From Coptis chinensis (taxonomy: Eukaryota; Streptophyta; Magnoliopsida; Ranunculales; Ranunculaceae): a stretch of DNA of 64,000 nucleotides. This document shows positions 12,255-25,540 of this stretch, piece after piece. The notes below the pieces were generated by a model that saw only the letters and a program-made list of their open reading frames with translations, made no database searches and was not told where the DNA came from. The stretch covers positions 72,879,501 to 72,943,500 of the forward strand of contig CM027378.1 in assembly GCA_015680905.1 (NCBI GenBank), written 5' to 3'. Each line of letters starts with the position of its first letter. Within the stretch, counting starts at the first letter, position 1. A program made the translations under genes and the position numbers.

Positions 12255-12980
12255 TCAAGCAATGTGGATATGTTGAACTTGTTGAAAATGCTTCTGTGCA
12301 GCTGACAAGCATTTGATTTCCAAATGATTTTCATCAGAATCCGCAAAATCTGATTTCGGCTCTAATTCATGAGGAGAACAAAGTTGAACAAAGAAGCCTA
12401 AAATAAAATCTAGAATGGGGCAAGAACTATGAAGAGAATAAGCACATTCGGGCGCCATTGTTTTTTGTTGATGTGATTTGATGACCATATTCTTACCAAT
12501 TGGCATGTCTACTACTTGTGGGATGAACTTAATGTGGAGAGTACTTATTACTTATAAGTGATTGCAAACTTGTTGGCCAAGAATGTTCACTGTTGTGGGT
12601 AACAAGTCACGCCTACTTGAATTGACCCTTGCGGAAAATTGTACGCGTTTAAGTCAAGTGCCATTTGAAAATCTCTTCGGTTCTTTCTCTTCGAGGGTAC
12701 ATTCAAGTATTCAACGAACTTGAATTGAACCTTGAAAGCAACTTGTAGTCTCATTTCCAAAAGTCATTTCCCAAGTCTTTCTAATCGATAAAGTTCATCA
12801 TTTAGACCGTTGAAAGACTTGAAAAATAAACCCTTTTGGAATAAATATATCATAATCCAAATTATTGAGGTTATGTTAAGGATATATTATGAAAAATAAA
12901 TTAGGTGTTTTATCACGTTTTAGAGACATTTTTTAAAATTGATACAAGGAATATGATTTGTAGTAAGGAATTAGTTTATA
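12255..12980. other. Intergenic, nothing recognised
   Basis: The sequence is A/T-rich with scattered short open frames and no recognisable motif. It merges at its right end into the AT-rich repeats that start near 12990. Confidence 0.4.
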
Positions 12981-12989
12981 CAAATTACA

Positions 12990-13720
12990 TATTTTTAGCA
13001 ATTTTTTTTTATTTGATCAAATATATAAGAATTGGAACACTAAAAGTGTTTGATTTGTAATAAAAAATTACTTTTACAAATCACCTTTTTTTTTAGCAAT
13101 TTTAAAAATATTTGTCATTATTGCTTTGTCGTTATTTTTTTTTCATTTTTATTATATATTTTTGTGATGTTATTTTTTGTATAATTGTTTTAACTATGTT
13201 TTGATGCGTGTTAAAATATATTGAAATAAATCGGTGTTTTATCATAGACACTAAAATTGTATGATTTGTAATAAGAAATTCTACAAATTACATTTTTTTT
13301 TATTTGATCAAATATATAAGAATTGGAATACTAAAAGTGTTTGATTCATAATAGGAAATTTATGTTAATTATTTTTTACAAATTACCTATTTTTTTAGCA
13401 ATTTTTTTATTTGATCAAATATGTAAGAATTGAAAATACACTCAAACTCTCTAAGATGTTTATGTATGTGAGATTTTGTAGGCTATTATTAGAAAGACTA
13501 TCTTTCGTATTAGAGTGTCATAGGAGAGAATTATTCTTTAAAAAACTAACTCTCCGTATTAGAGTCTTTCTATATAGGAAAGAAAATCCTCGATTTAGGG
13601 TCTGCTTTTAGTATATAGATAGTAGATTATAGCTATACCCTCATAGAGACTCTAGTTTTTCCTAAACTCTATTACTAAATATAAAAAAGTATGATATAAA
13701 TAAGGATTAAGTAATAGAGA
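12990..13720. repeat. AT-rich dispersed repeat related to the direct repeats at 31.8-58 kb
   Basis: A motif containing ATATATAAGAATTGGAA, followed by ACTAAAAGTGTTTGATT, occurs at about 13020 and 13313, and a partial copy lies near 13420. The right part (13625-13700) contains ACCCTCATAGAGACTCTAG and TCTATTACTAAATATAAAAA. The same phrases open the long direct repeats at about 31900, 42480, 53920 and 54320. This is therefore a dispersed copy of part of the same family. It holds no gene. Confidence 0.6.
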
Positions 13721-16386
13721 TCCGGTAATAGAGATCTTCCAATCGTTTCTTTTATTCTATTAAGTTAAGTAGCAAATTCAAAGAGGAATATGAAAAGAAT
13801 GGATGATCCAAGTTTTGATTTTGTTAATTATTTATTTTTTAATTATTACCTAGGGCTTCTACCATTTTATTTATGAATTAGTCATCACTCTTATATATAT
13901 TTTAAAAATATTTGTCATTAACAATTATTTTTTTTGTTATATTAAAAAAATTTTATATTAGGCGTACCTATTCTACCCACACTCAGGAGTAGCATCTAGG
14001 AGCATAGTTGGCACATGCGGTGTCCATACATCTGAACTATGAAGTAATCTTTCGGACTTACACTTCCCGACTAGCTAGGAAGTGGAGTTCGGAAGTTGGA
14101 CTTCCCAACAAAAAAGTGAAGTTCCTGACTTGCAAACTTGGAATTCTCACCTACGAAGTGATCGAAGTTCCCGACTAGCTAGGACGTAGAGTTGTAAACT
14201 TGGCCAGACTTCCCTTATAAACAAAGTGGAGTTATGGATTTGCCGTTCCTCACTAACTAAGATGCATATATTCAAACTTGTAGTTCCTGACTAGGAGTTT
14301 TGGTCCTACAGTACCAATTAGTTCCAAAGATTTAGCAACTTCCCTTGGAGTTTCACTTCCATCCCTTAGGAAGTGAGTTGATTCAGAAGTGTGCCCAAAG
14401 TAAGTTATGACACTTACTTCTTACCCATACTTACACTTTGTCCGATGGAAGTGCTGATATGTGTAATCCCCGCGCTTTTCATATTGATATAATTGTTAAA
14501 ATAAAGTACATATATTGTTGTAATAGGTTTAAAAACCGGTATTTTAAGTCCACATTAGTGAGCGAGAAAACGCCAAACTATGTTGGTATATGGACCTTGG
14601 GCCCTTTTTGGACCATTTGGAGGTCTGACAAGAAAATGTGTTTTAATATTTAGGTTTTAATTATATTTGAAAATAGTTTTGTTATTTTTTTGAAAAACCT
14701 AGCGTCCAAAAACAAAAAAAGAAAATAGAGAGGGAAAAATAGGAAATTGAAGTGGAAGGAGGCCACGGTTTGCTGAGTGGACGCTCGCAAAGTTTTGGTT
14801 CTCGATTTTCGAACGGGCGACAGTTTTTGATCTTTGACCATGGTGAGTTGATTTTGTTTTTGTTCGTTAAAGTTTAATTGGATTGATTTATTATTTTGTT
14901 TAAACCCTATAATTTGGGGGTTTTAGATTCTACATGAATTGTATGTAATTCGATGCTTATAGTGAAATTCAAATTTTGATTTTAAAAATTTAGGACTAAA
15001 AGCATATGATTTTGAGTGTGAATTTAATAATGAGGTACTGTAGCACTGTAGCTCTGTGACACTATAGCAGTGTACTAGTTTTTGTAGCAGTGGTTCCTGT
15101 AGAACTGTACTGTTCTACATATTGTTATATAAAAAGGGGGTTGTGTAATTCTTTTGCATTGGATAAAAAATTATTGTTTATGAGGAAGTTTGATATAAGT
15201 ATGAGGTTGTATTTCTGAAGCGAGGTTGTTGGGTGCTAAAGGTGATGCAGTGTTGTTTTGGCTTATTTTATATATGTTAGTAGTATGAACGGGTAATTGG
15301 AACAGTTGGTTCCCGATAACCATGCATCCTTTTATAAAGGGGTTTATTTAGGTGTGAAAAGTTACGATAAGCTTGTATGATTAATTACTTTGGATGTGGT
15401 TATATATATTTGCTCAAGTATTGTTTGTGATTGATTCTTTCTTTTTAATTAGAAATTTGTATTTGCTACGCTATTTTGATAAATCTAGTTGGGTTTATCA
15501 ATGAAATCGAAGTCGTGTATATTATATTGTCTATAGAGTTGTGGTATTGGATAATTGAATAGCTACATAAGGCTTGATTCCAAACCTTAAAGGATTTGGA
15601 TACGTAGGCAGCTTTGTAGTAAAGTGCAACCTTTATATTAGATATTATGTAATTAGTGTATTTATTGGTGTAACTAATGCTTATGATAGTTACACATTTA
15701 CAAATATGATATAAAGTGTTCTTCTTACGTGGCAAGAAACTACATGCCTCTACTTAAGCGAGAAGCTATCTAGTGAGTCTCGAAAGGTAAAAGGAACTAC
15801 GCGTCTTGATGCACGTGAGTGGTTCAATAGCAATAATGACTTCTTTTGTTGAAATTAAACTGGGACCATACCGTGTTATTTATGTCGAAATGGTACCGAT
15901 TGTTTATATATTGCTAGTGGTTGTGATATCCAGAGAAACTACGGTTTCCAAAGTGGACATGGAGAATGAAATTGGAGGAAGTTATATTCTGTTTGAATAA
16001 TGGTTTATTGTTTTCATGATTCTATTTGTATTGTATAAGACATGTATTAGGGTTTCTGGGATGTTGTTCGTATATAAATTGTTTTCTTTTGATTCGAGGA
16101 TTGACTACTTGATTTAACTGGCATTTGTCGAGATGGTTAAGTAGCCAGTTCCACGAATCAGTATATCTTTTAGTAGTTGGGTTTACGACTGAGGTTTTAA
16201 TATATTAAATGGAAATATATTATTTGATTTTTAGGACAGGTTTTAAATTTATGAAATGTTGGAAATACAGAAGAAATTTTGCCGATTTTTTTTAGAATGC
16301 GATGTTCAGAGGTTGTTTTATATTTTAGTTATAGTTTGGACTTGTGTAAGTCAAACCCGCTCACGTCTTGGTTTATTAGATTGTTG
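13721..16386. other. Intergenic AT-rich sequence, probably old transposon debris
   Basis: At 14040-14420 there are irregular repeats of phrases such as CTTCCCGACTAGCTAGGA and GAAGTGGAGTT. At 15040-15120 there is a run of CACTGTAGCACTGTAGCTCT-like repeats. The open frames present are short and resemble nothing known. No gene could be supported. Confidence 0.4.
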
Positions 16387-16480
16387 AATATTCGGATCAG
16401 TGTCGCGGTTTTGAGAAAGCCGCGTGGGCTATACAACGCGGTTTATCCAAAACCGCGTCATTTGATATCGAATATTTGAT
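16387..16480. repeat. Hairpin of two nested inverted repeats rich in CCGCG
   Basis: The outer arms are GAATATTCGGATCAGTGTCG and, inverted, TTGATATCGAATATT. The inner arms are CGCGGTTTTG (about 16404) and CAAAACCGCG (about 16449). A further CCGCG and CGCGG pair lies in the loop. The whole 94-bp stretch can fold as a hairpin and stands out as GC-rich in an AT-rich setting. It may be a small foldback MITE. Confidence 0.6.
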
Positions 16481-16739
16481 GTTTCTCTTGAAGTTGGTTG
16501 GTATTTTTTTGGTTTGGTGTTTGGTTTGGTTAAAAAATTTGGTGTTTTTTTGGTTTTTCTCCTAAAGATGTTCTTAGTTGTAGTAACTTTATTAAAGGCA
16601 GTAACATAAGACAGTTCAGATCCAAGTAACGTGGAGGCTAAATGAATCTGACCATGGTGATGAGATAAAGTGCGCAAAGTTGATGGTAGCAATTCCAGAT
16701 GTTCTCTTCAAACAATCTTCAGCATCAATATAGGCTTTT

Positions 16740-19060
16740 GAGCACAATAAAATAAAATGATTCAAGAGTTTGCTGATGTTTTTCATGAGCCACATAGTCT
16801 TCCTCCTTCTAGAACACTAGACCACCGCATTCCACTCAAACCGGATGCTACACCCACCAACCAAAGACCCTACAAACACCCTTATATACAAAAGGCTGTC
16901 CTCGAAACCTTAATGAAAGAAATGCTGTAGTCAGGACTAATTCAACCTAGTCACAGCCCTTTTGCGTCACCTGTCCTATTGGCGAAGAAAAAAGATGGCA
17001 CTTGGAGGTTCTGCGTGGACTACAAAAAGTTGAATGATATGACAGTTAAAGATAAGTTTCCGATGCCAGTCATTGATGAGTTACTAGATGAATTACATGG
17101 TGCGTACATCTTTTCCAAGAATGACCTTTGATTGGGTTATCACCAGATTTTAGTACATCCAGAGGACATCTACAAGACAGCCTTCAGAACTCATCAAGGT
17201 CATTATGAATTCAAGGTAATACCTTTTGGTCTCACCAATACCCCAGCTACGTTTCAAGCATTGATGAATGACATTTTCAATCCTTATCTTAGAAAGCATG
17301 TCTTAGTCGTTTTTGATGACATACTAGTGTATAGTACCAGTATGGAGGAACACCTAGCCCACTTGAGACAAGTTTTGAGCACCTTGCGATCCCACACACT
17401 TTACGCAAAGGCTTCTAAATGCTCCTTTGCACAGCCCCCATTAGAATATTTGGGTCACTTAATTACCCTTGAAGGTGTAGCAGCTGTTCCAGCCAAAATT
17501 GAAGCCATGGTCAGTTGGCCAAAACCTAAAACAATCAAAGGCTTGCGGGGCTTTCTAGGATTAACTGGCTACTACAGAAGATATGTCAAGAGTTATGGTA
17601 ACATCAGTCGACCGCTTACTGACATGCTTAAGAAAAACAATTTCAAATGGTCCCCATTGGCTGACAAAGCATTTGATGAACTCAAAGGAGCATTGACCTC
17701 TACCCCTGTTTTAGCCCTTCCTAATTTCAAGCAGCCTTTCATAGTGGAGACGGATGCCTGTGCCAGAGGAATTGGGGCTGTTTTAATGCAAGATGGTCAT
17801 CCAATTGCTTTTTTCAGCATGGCATTAGGGCCTAAAAGCCCTCGGATTCTCTACCTATGAGAAGGAACTACTTGCCATTGTCATGGAAGTAACTAGATGG
17901 CGTTCATATTTGCAAGGTCACCACTTCATTATCCATACAAACCAACAGAGTATCAAGTTCTTTATGGAGCAAAGAATCACAACCTTATTACAGCAGAGGT
18001 GCAGCAGCTTACTAAATTACTGGGTTTCGACTACGAAATCAAATACAAAAAAGGGAAGGAGAACACTGCAGCTTATGCACTTTCAAGACTGGTAGAAGAA
18101 CAAGGGGACTGCAACCTCATTACGGGCATACAACCGCAGTCGATGTCAGAAGTATCTCTTAGTTATGCCCAAGACACTGTTCTTCAACAACTCATCCCTC
18201 AAATCATCATTTCCCCAACCAGTTGTGCCCCTATACTTATGAGAAGGACATACTAAGATACAAGGGGCGACTTTACGTTGGCAATCACACTGACTTACGC
18301 TCCAAGTTATTAACTACCATTCCTTCTTCAGCTATTGGAGGTCACTCAGGCATTCAGGGCACCTATCTCAGGGCTAAAACCTACTTGTATTGGCCAGGTA
18401 TGAAGAAAGATGTGCTTTTCAATTTGTAACAAGTTGTGATGTTTGTCAAAAAGGTGGAAGGGTGAACACAAACTGCCAACAGGTCTGCTTCAACCACTGC
18501 CAATTCCAGAGCATGCTTAGCAACATATTGGCATGGATTTCATTGAAGGTTTACCCAATCTGATGGCAAGGAAGTTATTCTGGTCATCGTTGACAGATTC
18601 ACCAAGTATGACCAATTTTTGGCTCTCAGTCATCCGTATACTGCCTCTACAGTTGCTAAAGTTTTCATGGAACACATTTACAAACTACATGGCCTTCCTC
18701 AAACGATTGTTTCTAACAGGGACAAAGTTTTTCTCAGCTCGTTTTGGCAGTCTTTTTAAAGCTCTAGGCACTGACCTACATCTTAGTACAGCCTACCGCC
18801 CCCAAACTGATGGTCAAACTGAACGTACAAATGCTTGCCTGGAAACATACTTAAGGTGCATGACAGGACACTCACCACAACAGTTTTTCATGTCTCTCAA
18901 CTCAAGAAAAAACTTGGCAATTTCAAACTGTAACCCATTGCCATACTTGCCCGCAGACTTATACCAAGCAGTTGCATTCAATGGTCTCATAGCCACTTGG
19001 GAAGACTGGTCCAACATTTCAATCCTTGTCATGTCTTATAGGAGAGACAAGTATTTATGA
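16740..19060 (+). pseudogene. Ty3/gypsy retrotransposon pol remnant (RT, RNase H, integrase, chromodomain end)
   Basis: The pol order is protease-distal linker, reverse transcriptase, RNase H, integrase. RT is read from about 16755 ([33 protein letters not shown]), with in-frame stops at about 16929 and 17129. It continues in an open stretch, 17132-17860, with the RT active site VVFDDILVYS and the block GLRGFLGLTGYYRRYVK. RNase H starts with VETDACARGIGAVLMQDGHP and breaks by frameshift near 17840, continuing with GKENTAAYALSRL. The zinc-finger and core integrase parts are recognisable (GGHSGIQGTY, HLSTAYRPQTDGQTERTN). The end keeps VFHVSQLKKKLG in another frame and ATWEDWSNIS, as in chromodomain-bearing elements. 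No gag, protease or 5' LTR was found, so the copy is 5'-truncated and dead. Confidence 0.85.
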
Positions 19061-20551
19061 GTTTAAGAGGGACAAGTTAGTAATTGTAATCGAAATAGAT
19101 GTAATAGGATTAGGACACGTCTAGGGTAGAGAAGTAAGAAAGATTAGGTGCTTAAAAAGAAAATAAAAGGATTGTAAGAGGCGGCTCTAGTTGAATTTCT
19201 ATTCACACATTCATAACAAACTCCTCTCTCACTCTCGCCGATAGCAGGTCCCAACATCATCTTGGTGAGTTTTCTCTCTTTCATGTGTGTTTATAACTTT
19301 TTCTTTCTGAATTTTAGTTGATTTGGTGTTTCAAAGTAGAACACTAATTAAGGGTTTCAAAGTAAAATGGCAATTGAATGTCAGTAATCTGGGTTTTATT
19401 GAATCAATATGTTGTTCCGTCCTTCAAGTCGAACAAAAAAAAAGTCTATTTTTTCAGTCGTTTCACCGGATAATCTGTTGCTGTTGCTGTTTCAGTTGTA
19501 TGATGTATATATAAAGTCTATATATCCTTTGGATTTTGTTTTGACTGACTTTTGATTGTCAAACATGTATGTGACTGTATATCTGGACTTCTTTATGTTA
19601 TCCAGTAAGTTACTTTGTTATGGCATGAGTTAAGAATTGGGGACTCCAATTTCTTTATCTCGTAAGGAGCTTAATATGGTTTATATAATTCCACAGACGT
19701 TAACTACCCACTTTCCACAATTTCCACAATGCCACTTCCAATATTATGTTTAGTTACAATTTTTTATTCCAATATATTTTAAGAGTCCAAATCAAACAAA
19801 ACTCTTTTTTACAAAAATAACTAACACCACCACTACTTACGGTTGTATTACAAATGGACTTTTTAATGCATAAATTTTCCAATCTAAATATTGACTCATT
19901 TACTTCGGAATCAATATCCAAGTAATTTCATCAACTTTTACTTTTTAGTCAAAATTGTGTTGCCAAATACCCAACTTGTTTTTAGTCAAAAGCCGTGTAA
20001 CTATTTGCAATTCTTTTTCTCTCGTAGCTTTTTTTCGGTAACTCTCTCTTCTTCGTAGCCACCACCAGCAATCTCAATCTCTCCTCTCCATGAAGAATAA
20101 ACCATCTCAAATTAACTAATTTCGTTGAATCTTTGACGAAATTAAACAAATCATTGGAGGAAAAACAGATTCTTGAGATAGGCTTTTTTTTTTTTGGCAT
20201 TAATTATTGTTGAGATTTCTGATTTTGCAGATAACTATTAAAATTAAAGACCAATTTTAATCTTAAAAGTGGGTATATGAAAGTAATGAAACTATGGAAA
20301 TGAGAAAATCATTTGGTTATGCATTTTTTTTTCGATAGAATGGTTATGCATCTGTTGTGGAGAAGAAGATGAAAATGATGTATAAATAAATAAATAAAAT
20401 TAAGTAAAAGATGACGTAAGGTAGTTCTGCATTTCTGCACTACTCTAGCCAAATAGGTGAAGTGAATTGTCAATGCAATTCATTGTCCTGCATTAGGGTG
20501 TAATTGCATCCGTTTGCTATTTGCACTTGTTTGCATCAAACCAAACAGAGC
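19061..20551. other. 3' flank of the gypsy remnant, possible LTR trace
   Basis: A purine run (TTAAGAGGGACAAG, 19060-19076) follows the integrase remnant and could be the polypurine tract. The next 190 bp, ending near the pyrimidine-rich AACTCCTCTCTCACTCTCGC, look like LTR sequence, but no second copy was found in the window. The rest to 20550 is AT-rich with no gene recognised. Confidence 0.3.
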
Positions 20552-21729
20552 ATGGAGCTTTTAAGACCCAATCAGTGCATCTTCTTTCACTTGAAACGGT
20601 TGTGGTCAGTGTATGAGTTTAAGAATGTTTTTTTTTGTTGTTGTGATTCTACTTTCTGTCAAACTATTTTTCATCATAATTACAGGATGTTGACTGGCTT
20701 TTGTGACGTATGTTTTTTCATTGTGTTTGTAGGTTGTGTCTTCCATTGCTGCTTCTCTTCCTCTTTCAGAGTTCTTTGATACATGCCCCCCCCTATGTCC
20801 CGAATCATTCTATGCAGGTAAATTATTGCCTTCTTTGGTAATGATTTCCTGCAAAAATGTTTTGGGGAAACTTGTATCAAATATAGGTTTTGTTTATCAT
20901 TCCGATGAGAAAACCACACTGGTATGGGGGGTGGCCCATTTTTTGTTAAAGAGTATAGCTGAAAACTCATTACTAGATGGGAGCGTTTTCGTAACAATGC
21001 AAAACAAAGATTCGTTCAGAGTGTCATATATAGGAGTAGTATTATATTTAGATTCAAAACACGATCTTGTAATTATTAGCGTAGAAAACTGTCCAGTGTT
21101 GCCAGTGGCAACTCTTGCCCCTCAGTACTCTTTTCCTCCAGTGTCTTCACCAAGTGAACATGAGCTCTCCGTACGTTGTTTAGATTTGTTTGATTTTATT
21201 GGTGAATATCGAGTGTACATGCACACTTTCGATGAATCAGAAATCACAAATTGGTGTGGAGAGAAAATTCACTTTAAATGGGACTCTCAGGTAAATAATG
21301 TATTTTTTCTTAGCATTGAATTTTCCATTATAATTATACTTATATCTTAATGCAAATTTTGGTTGTTTTTGTGTAGTCTTTTTCGGGGGTTTTGCTCAAT
21401 CTTCAAGATCAAGTTGTCGGATTCAAAGCGAGTAGGTGCCAATTTATGAACAACTGTTTGCATGTCTGGCCAATTGACAAAATCGTTGAAAGTTTAGACT
21501 CCGAGACACAGAGGTATTTTCTGAAGTTCGCGCGCTTTGAAGTTTTCATTTTCACTTAGATTATTCTAGTTCTATAGCCTTGTATTTTCAGTCCCAAGTT
21601 ATTTTAGATAAATTATTTATTGGTGTTGTTGTACAATTCTTTTAGAAGAAATTTCATGTAAAGACTCTTTCCTGGTTAAATTGCAGATTGCTACATAAAT
21701 CTCATCACATTGATATTCGGCATCCCCAG
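20552..21729 (+). CDS. HtrA/Deg-like trypsin-fold serine protease domain (exons upstream of a methylesterase)
   Basis: The proposed exons are 20552-20608 (ATG, MELLRPNQC; weak), 20733-21290, 21377-21513 and 21687-21729. All joins are GT-AG and the frame stays open. The second exon has a family-like order: GFVYHSDEKTTLVWGVAHFL (His at about residue 88 in this model), then YIGVVLYLDSKHDLVIISVE (Asp at about 130) and PVLPVATL. The third opens with SFSGVLLNLQDQVVGFKAS (Ser at about 208) and WPIDKIVESL. This order fits HtrA/Deg proteases, where the motifs are (T)AH, DIAI, and GNSGGPLxNxxGxVVG before a final hydrophobic-PID segment. The triad residues appear kept, but the oxyanion-hole sequence (usually GNSGG) is altered to SFSGV, so activity is doubtful. 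No PDZ domain follows. The last exon ends in phase 0, and the next coding exon in the window is the methylesterase exon at 23395, also phase 0. It may be an N-terminal half of one gene, a separate gene, or decaying. The first exon is the least certain part. Confidence 0.6.
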
Positions 21730-23394
21730 GTGAATTTTTGTTCTTTTCCCTCTTGCTTATTTTTTTCCCCCCATTGTTAGACACGGTTTACTTTACATTT
21801 GCATTTGTGATTGAATATTACTTGTTAAAGTTTCTAGATTGAAGATACATTTGATAAGATATTCCTGACTGTCACGTTGTATTGTGCCCTTGTTAATCTT
21901 ACCTGGTTTTCTCTTTTCCGTTGACTTGCCCATACGTCTGAAATGTGGCAGCATACATTTATGACTTCTTAGTAGACCCCGAGGAACAAATTGTGTCCCC
22001 ATTCTTAAAATTAGTAGTAGAAAAGTGAACTAATGGTAAAATCCTTTTCTATACATATTGTTACACCATATTTGAAACATATGTTCTTCGGATTTTCATA
22101 ATATTAAACTGGCTATGAAATTTATCAGTCATGACACGGCGGTATAATTTCATTTTGAGCATCTGTGTCTCCACCTTGATGACAGACAAGTTTTGCCTTT
22201 GATAACAAGCCATTGGCATACTGCTTTGTCTCCAACCAAGATCTGTTAGTAATTTTGTATTGCCTAGGAGGCTTCTTCTTACACGTTAGTAATCCGTTTT
22301 TTGGTAAATAAATCTTCATTTTACAAGGGGTAAAATTTGCCAGTGAAGGAGCATTTCACCAGTTTACAGCATAAAGGGGTTGCACCCACAAGTACACACG
22401 CATCTTACCTTGCATATAGTGTACAAAGGTAGCAAAACACTTACTGTGATTTCAGCTACTTGATGTGATGATTGATTTCCAATTTATCATAAGCTCCTCG
22501 AGTCTCCATTAGGGTTAGGTGATGTTTTTTGGGGGGCGGTACAAATATTTTATTCCCTTCAATCTATTTAAACAGTGATGTTGTTTGGCTTTGGTTATTT
22601 TTCTTACATTTCTTGGACCTGTTTTTTCTGTGTGTCCATGTCAATAATAATCATGCCTCGTATGTTTTTTTCCCAAATAGTTTGTGCTGGTGTAGAGAAA
22701 TGAGTCCAAATGATTTTTTTATACTTATGTTATGTGGATAGTGGATTAGAGTTCTATTCTTCTATTGCTCACAAAAGTTCCTAGCGGTATTGAGTAATTA
22801 AAGCTAATAAGTTTCACAAAAAACAAAGAGTTAAAAACTTAAAACTCATACTAGCAGTGGTAAACAAATACGTGGTATTTTTTGTGTAATAGAATGGTTA
22901 GATTTTTACATTTTATTTTTTATTTGTTATTTTTTCAGTGGTATTTAGTTTTGATTTATTAAAAATTCAGTATGTGGCATTTACTATATCTTGTAGTTGT
23001 GCTAAATATCACTGATATTTGTTTTTGACAACAAAAGCTAGTCTCAGGTGTACATGTGTAATAAACATGCATTTGGTGGGTTTGGGGACTGTGTATATAG
23101 AAAAAACCAAGGGTTCTTGTTCTGTTTGTTTCAAGTAAAGCTATGTTAAACATTGTTGGTTCAGTTGTGATATTTGTTCTTTGATTTTAAACTCATGGTA
23201 TGTTTTTGTGTTCCTTTTTTTCAAGTAATAGTATAGTAGTTTATTGACCAATTATGGTTGGTACTGCTCAAGTCATTTGTTTCTTGTCATCACTGATATT
23301 AGAGATCTTTTCATGTTAAGTACTTATCACATATTGCAGTGGTGAAGCATTCATAACAATGTAGTTTGTTTGTTGTTGTTTTTTTTTGAGACAG
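21730..23394. other. Intron or intergenic space before the methylesterase exons
   Basis: No exon was recognised in this 1.66-kb stretch. In particular, the basic, Ser-rich leader exon expected in MES11-type esterases (starting MGN and ending before a conserved LETN) was not seen. Short frames here resemble nothing. The stretch starts with a good donor (GTGAAT) and ends with a good acceptor (GAGACAG). Confidence 0.45.
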
Positions 23395-25501
23395 GAACTG
23401 AATATTAAAGAACTGGAGACCAACCGATTTGTCCTTGTACATGGAGGAGGTTTTGGTGCTTGGTGTTGGTACAAAACCATAGCACTTTTAGAGGAAGGAG
23501 GATTCAAAGTTGATGCTATAGATTTAACTAGATCCGGAGTTCATTCATGTGATACAAACAACATTAGTAGTCTTGCTGAATATGTAAAGCCGCTTACTGA
23601 TTTCCTCGAAAATCTTGGAAATGGGGAAAAGGTTAATTCTGTTCTTTTAAGTTATTTATTGCTTTCTTATTATTGTTTTATGTGAATTAATTCATTATTA
23701 TTGTTGGTTTTTCACTTTCTGTGACATGCATATACTTCGAGAAACCTGCTATCATGCAATTTTAGTGTCTCAAGTTTAGGAATCTACCATTTTTTCGGTA
23801 TTCACTACCCAATTCTCTAGAGCTTCACTTTCACCTGATAAAAAAATTGAAAACATATGATGTTATCAGCAAGGGGGTACATTTAAAATTCCATCTTTTA
23901 AGGTAACATGTAGTTCTCTACTAACCATGAAAGGCTTTTCTTTCAATATCTATGCTATTGCGAACTAGTAGTGTTTCTTTTGGCAGTGTAGGTTTCTGCT
24001 AAAATTTCTTTTGTGATACCTTTGTGATAGACTGATTGTGTGTAGCGTGTCCTGAAAGTGCTTTTATTTAAATTGTTCTGAGAGTAAATGGTCAGCAAGC
24101 TTTCTAACACGATTATTTTCATATTTCTTGGCTATGGTATCATTAATCAGTTGAGAAAATCATAGAGAAGTTTTACCTATGCATGAGATTTGCCATCCAA
24201 ACTATGGGCATAAAGTGTGAAGAGACCAACTTCTCATAATTCACCCCACACTCACATGCCTGCTAGGCTGAGTAATCTTTCCCATCACTTTTTATTTTTA
24301 TTTTCCTGAATATTCTCCATCCCATAAAGGCCTTCGGAAAATAAATATATCCAAGTAAAACAGCAGGAAGCCAAGAACTGATTCTTTTTGTCTTAAATGT
24401 GCTCAGATTAGGTAATTCTAAAGTTGAATTTGCTCATAGTGGCAGTTGGAGTGCTTCTTAATTTGGTAGGGTAATTTTTTTTAGAGAAAGTTTCACTTTT
24501 GTGATAATCATATATATAAATGTTGGTGCAGGTGATTTTGGTGGGGCATGGTTTGGGTGGTGCATGTATATCGTATGCCATGGAGTTGTTCCCATCCAAG
24601 GTTGCAAAAGGTGTTTTTATTGCTGCAGCAATGTTGCCTGATGGACAGAGTACTAATGATATGTTCTCCCTACAGGTCTGGCATCACTTATTGATAATGT
24701 GCTATTTGGCTAGGTTTCAAGTTGCTTTAGAATGTTAAGAGAACGTCTAACGTTATTTTTTGGTAAATGCATGGTACCGTGTATCAAGTTACTCATACAT
24801 GATTATTAATCTGCTCGAAATCAGTTTAGAGATTAACTAAAACTAGCTGTATTAAATTGATTTATGTACAAATGCTTGTGAATTTATTAATCAGTGAATA
24901 TATACTGGTTCTTTGCCTTCCTATTTAGAAAAACACACCCACTGACAGCATTAATATCCCATGGAAAAGTCCAAGGAGATGATTATGGTAAGTATGGTTG
25001 TATGTTTGTTGATTTGCCGAGTGTTTTGACTTGCTATGATATTTTGAACATATTTTGTATGTTAAGGTAGTTAGGAAGTGGAGCCACAATGTAATTGTTA
25101 TAACTGACTTGTATTCTATTCATTTTACAGGCAGGTTCGAATGATCTGAGGAGGGCTCAGATACTTCATTATGCAAATGGAAATGACTGTCCTACCACTT
25201 CTATTTCTCTCATCACGCCATTATTGAAGGACTTACTGTTTAATCAAAGTCCTATTAAGGTATGCCTTTTTTTTTCATTTGCTTAGACAAGGTAGTGGTT
25301 GCTCAAAGCCTGAAATGTTCATAAGATTTTATTTGTATATCAGATTCTAGCTGAGCTGCTTAACAAATTATAAATGGGCACTTTCTGCTGTTCTTTGTTT
25401 GCTATTTATCCATAGTTAATATTCATCTACCCAATGCTAGATGCAGAGGCTCATAATAGATCCCATCTTGAGCTGTCAGTTTGCTTTGGATTGAAAATCT
25501 C

Positions 25502-25540
<39 letters not shown>

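Noticed and set aside
19070..19262. LTR of the 16.7-19.1 kb gypsy remnant
   Set aside because: A purine tract and LTR-like sequence follow the integrase, but no partner LTR is present and the ends cannot be set, so it is not listed as an LTR.
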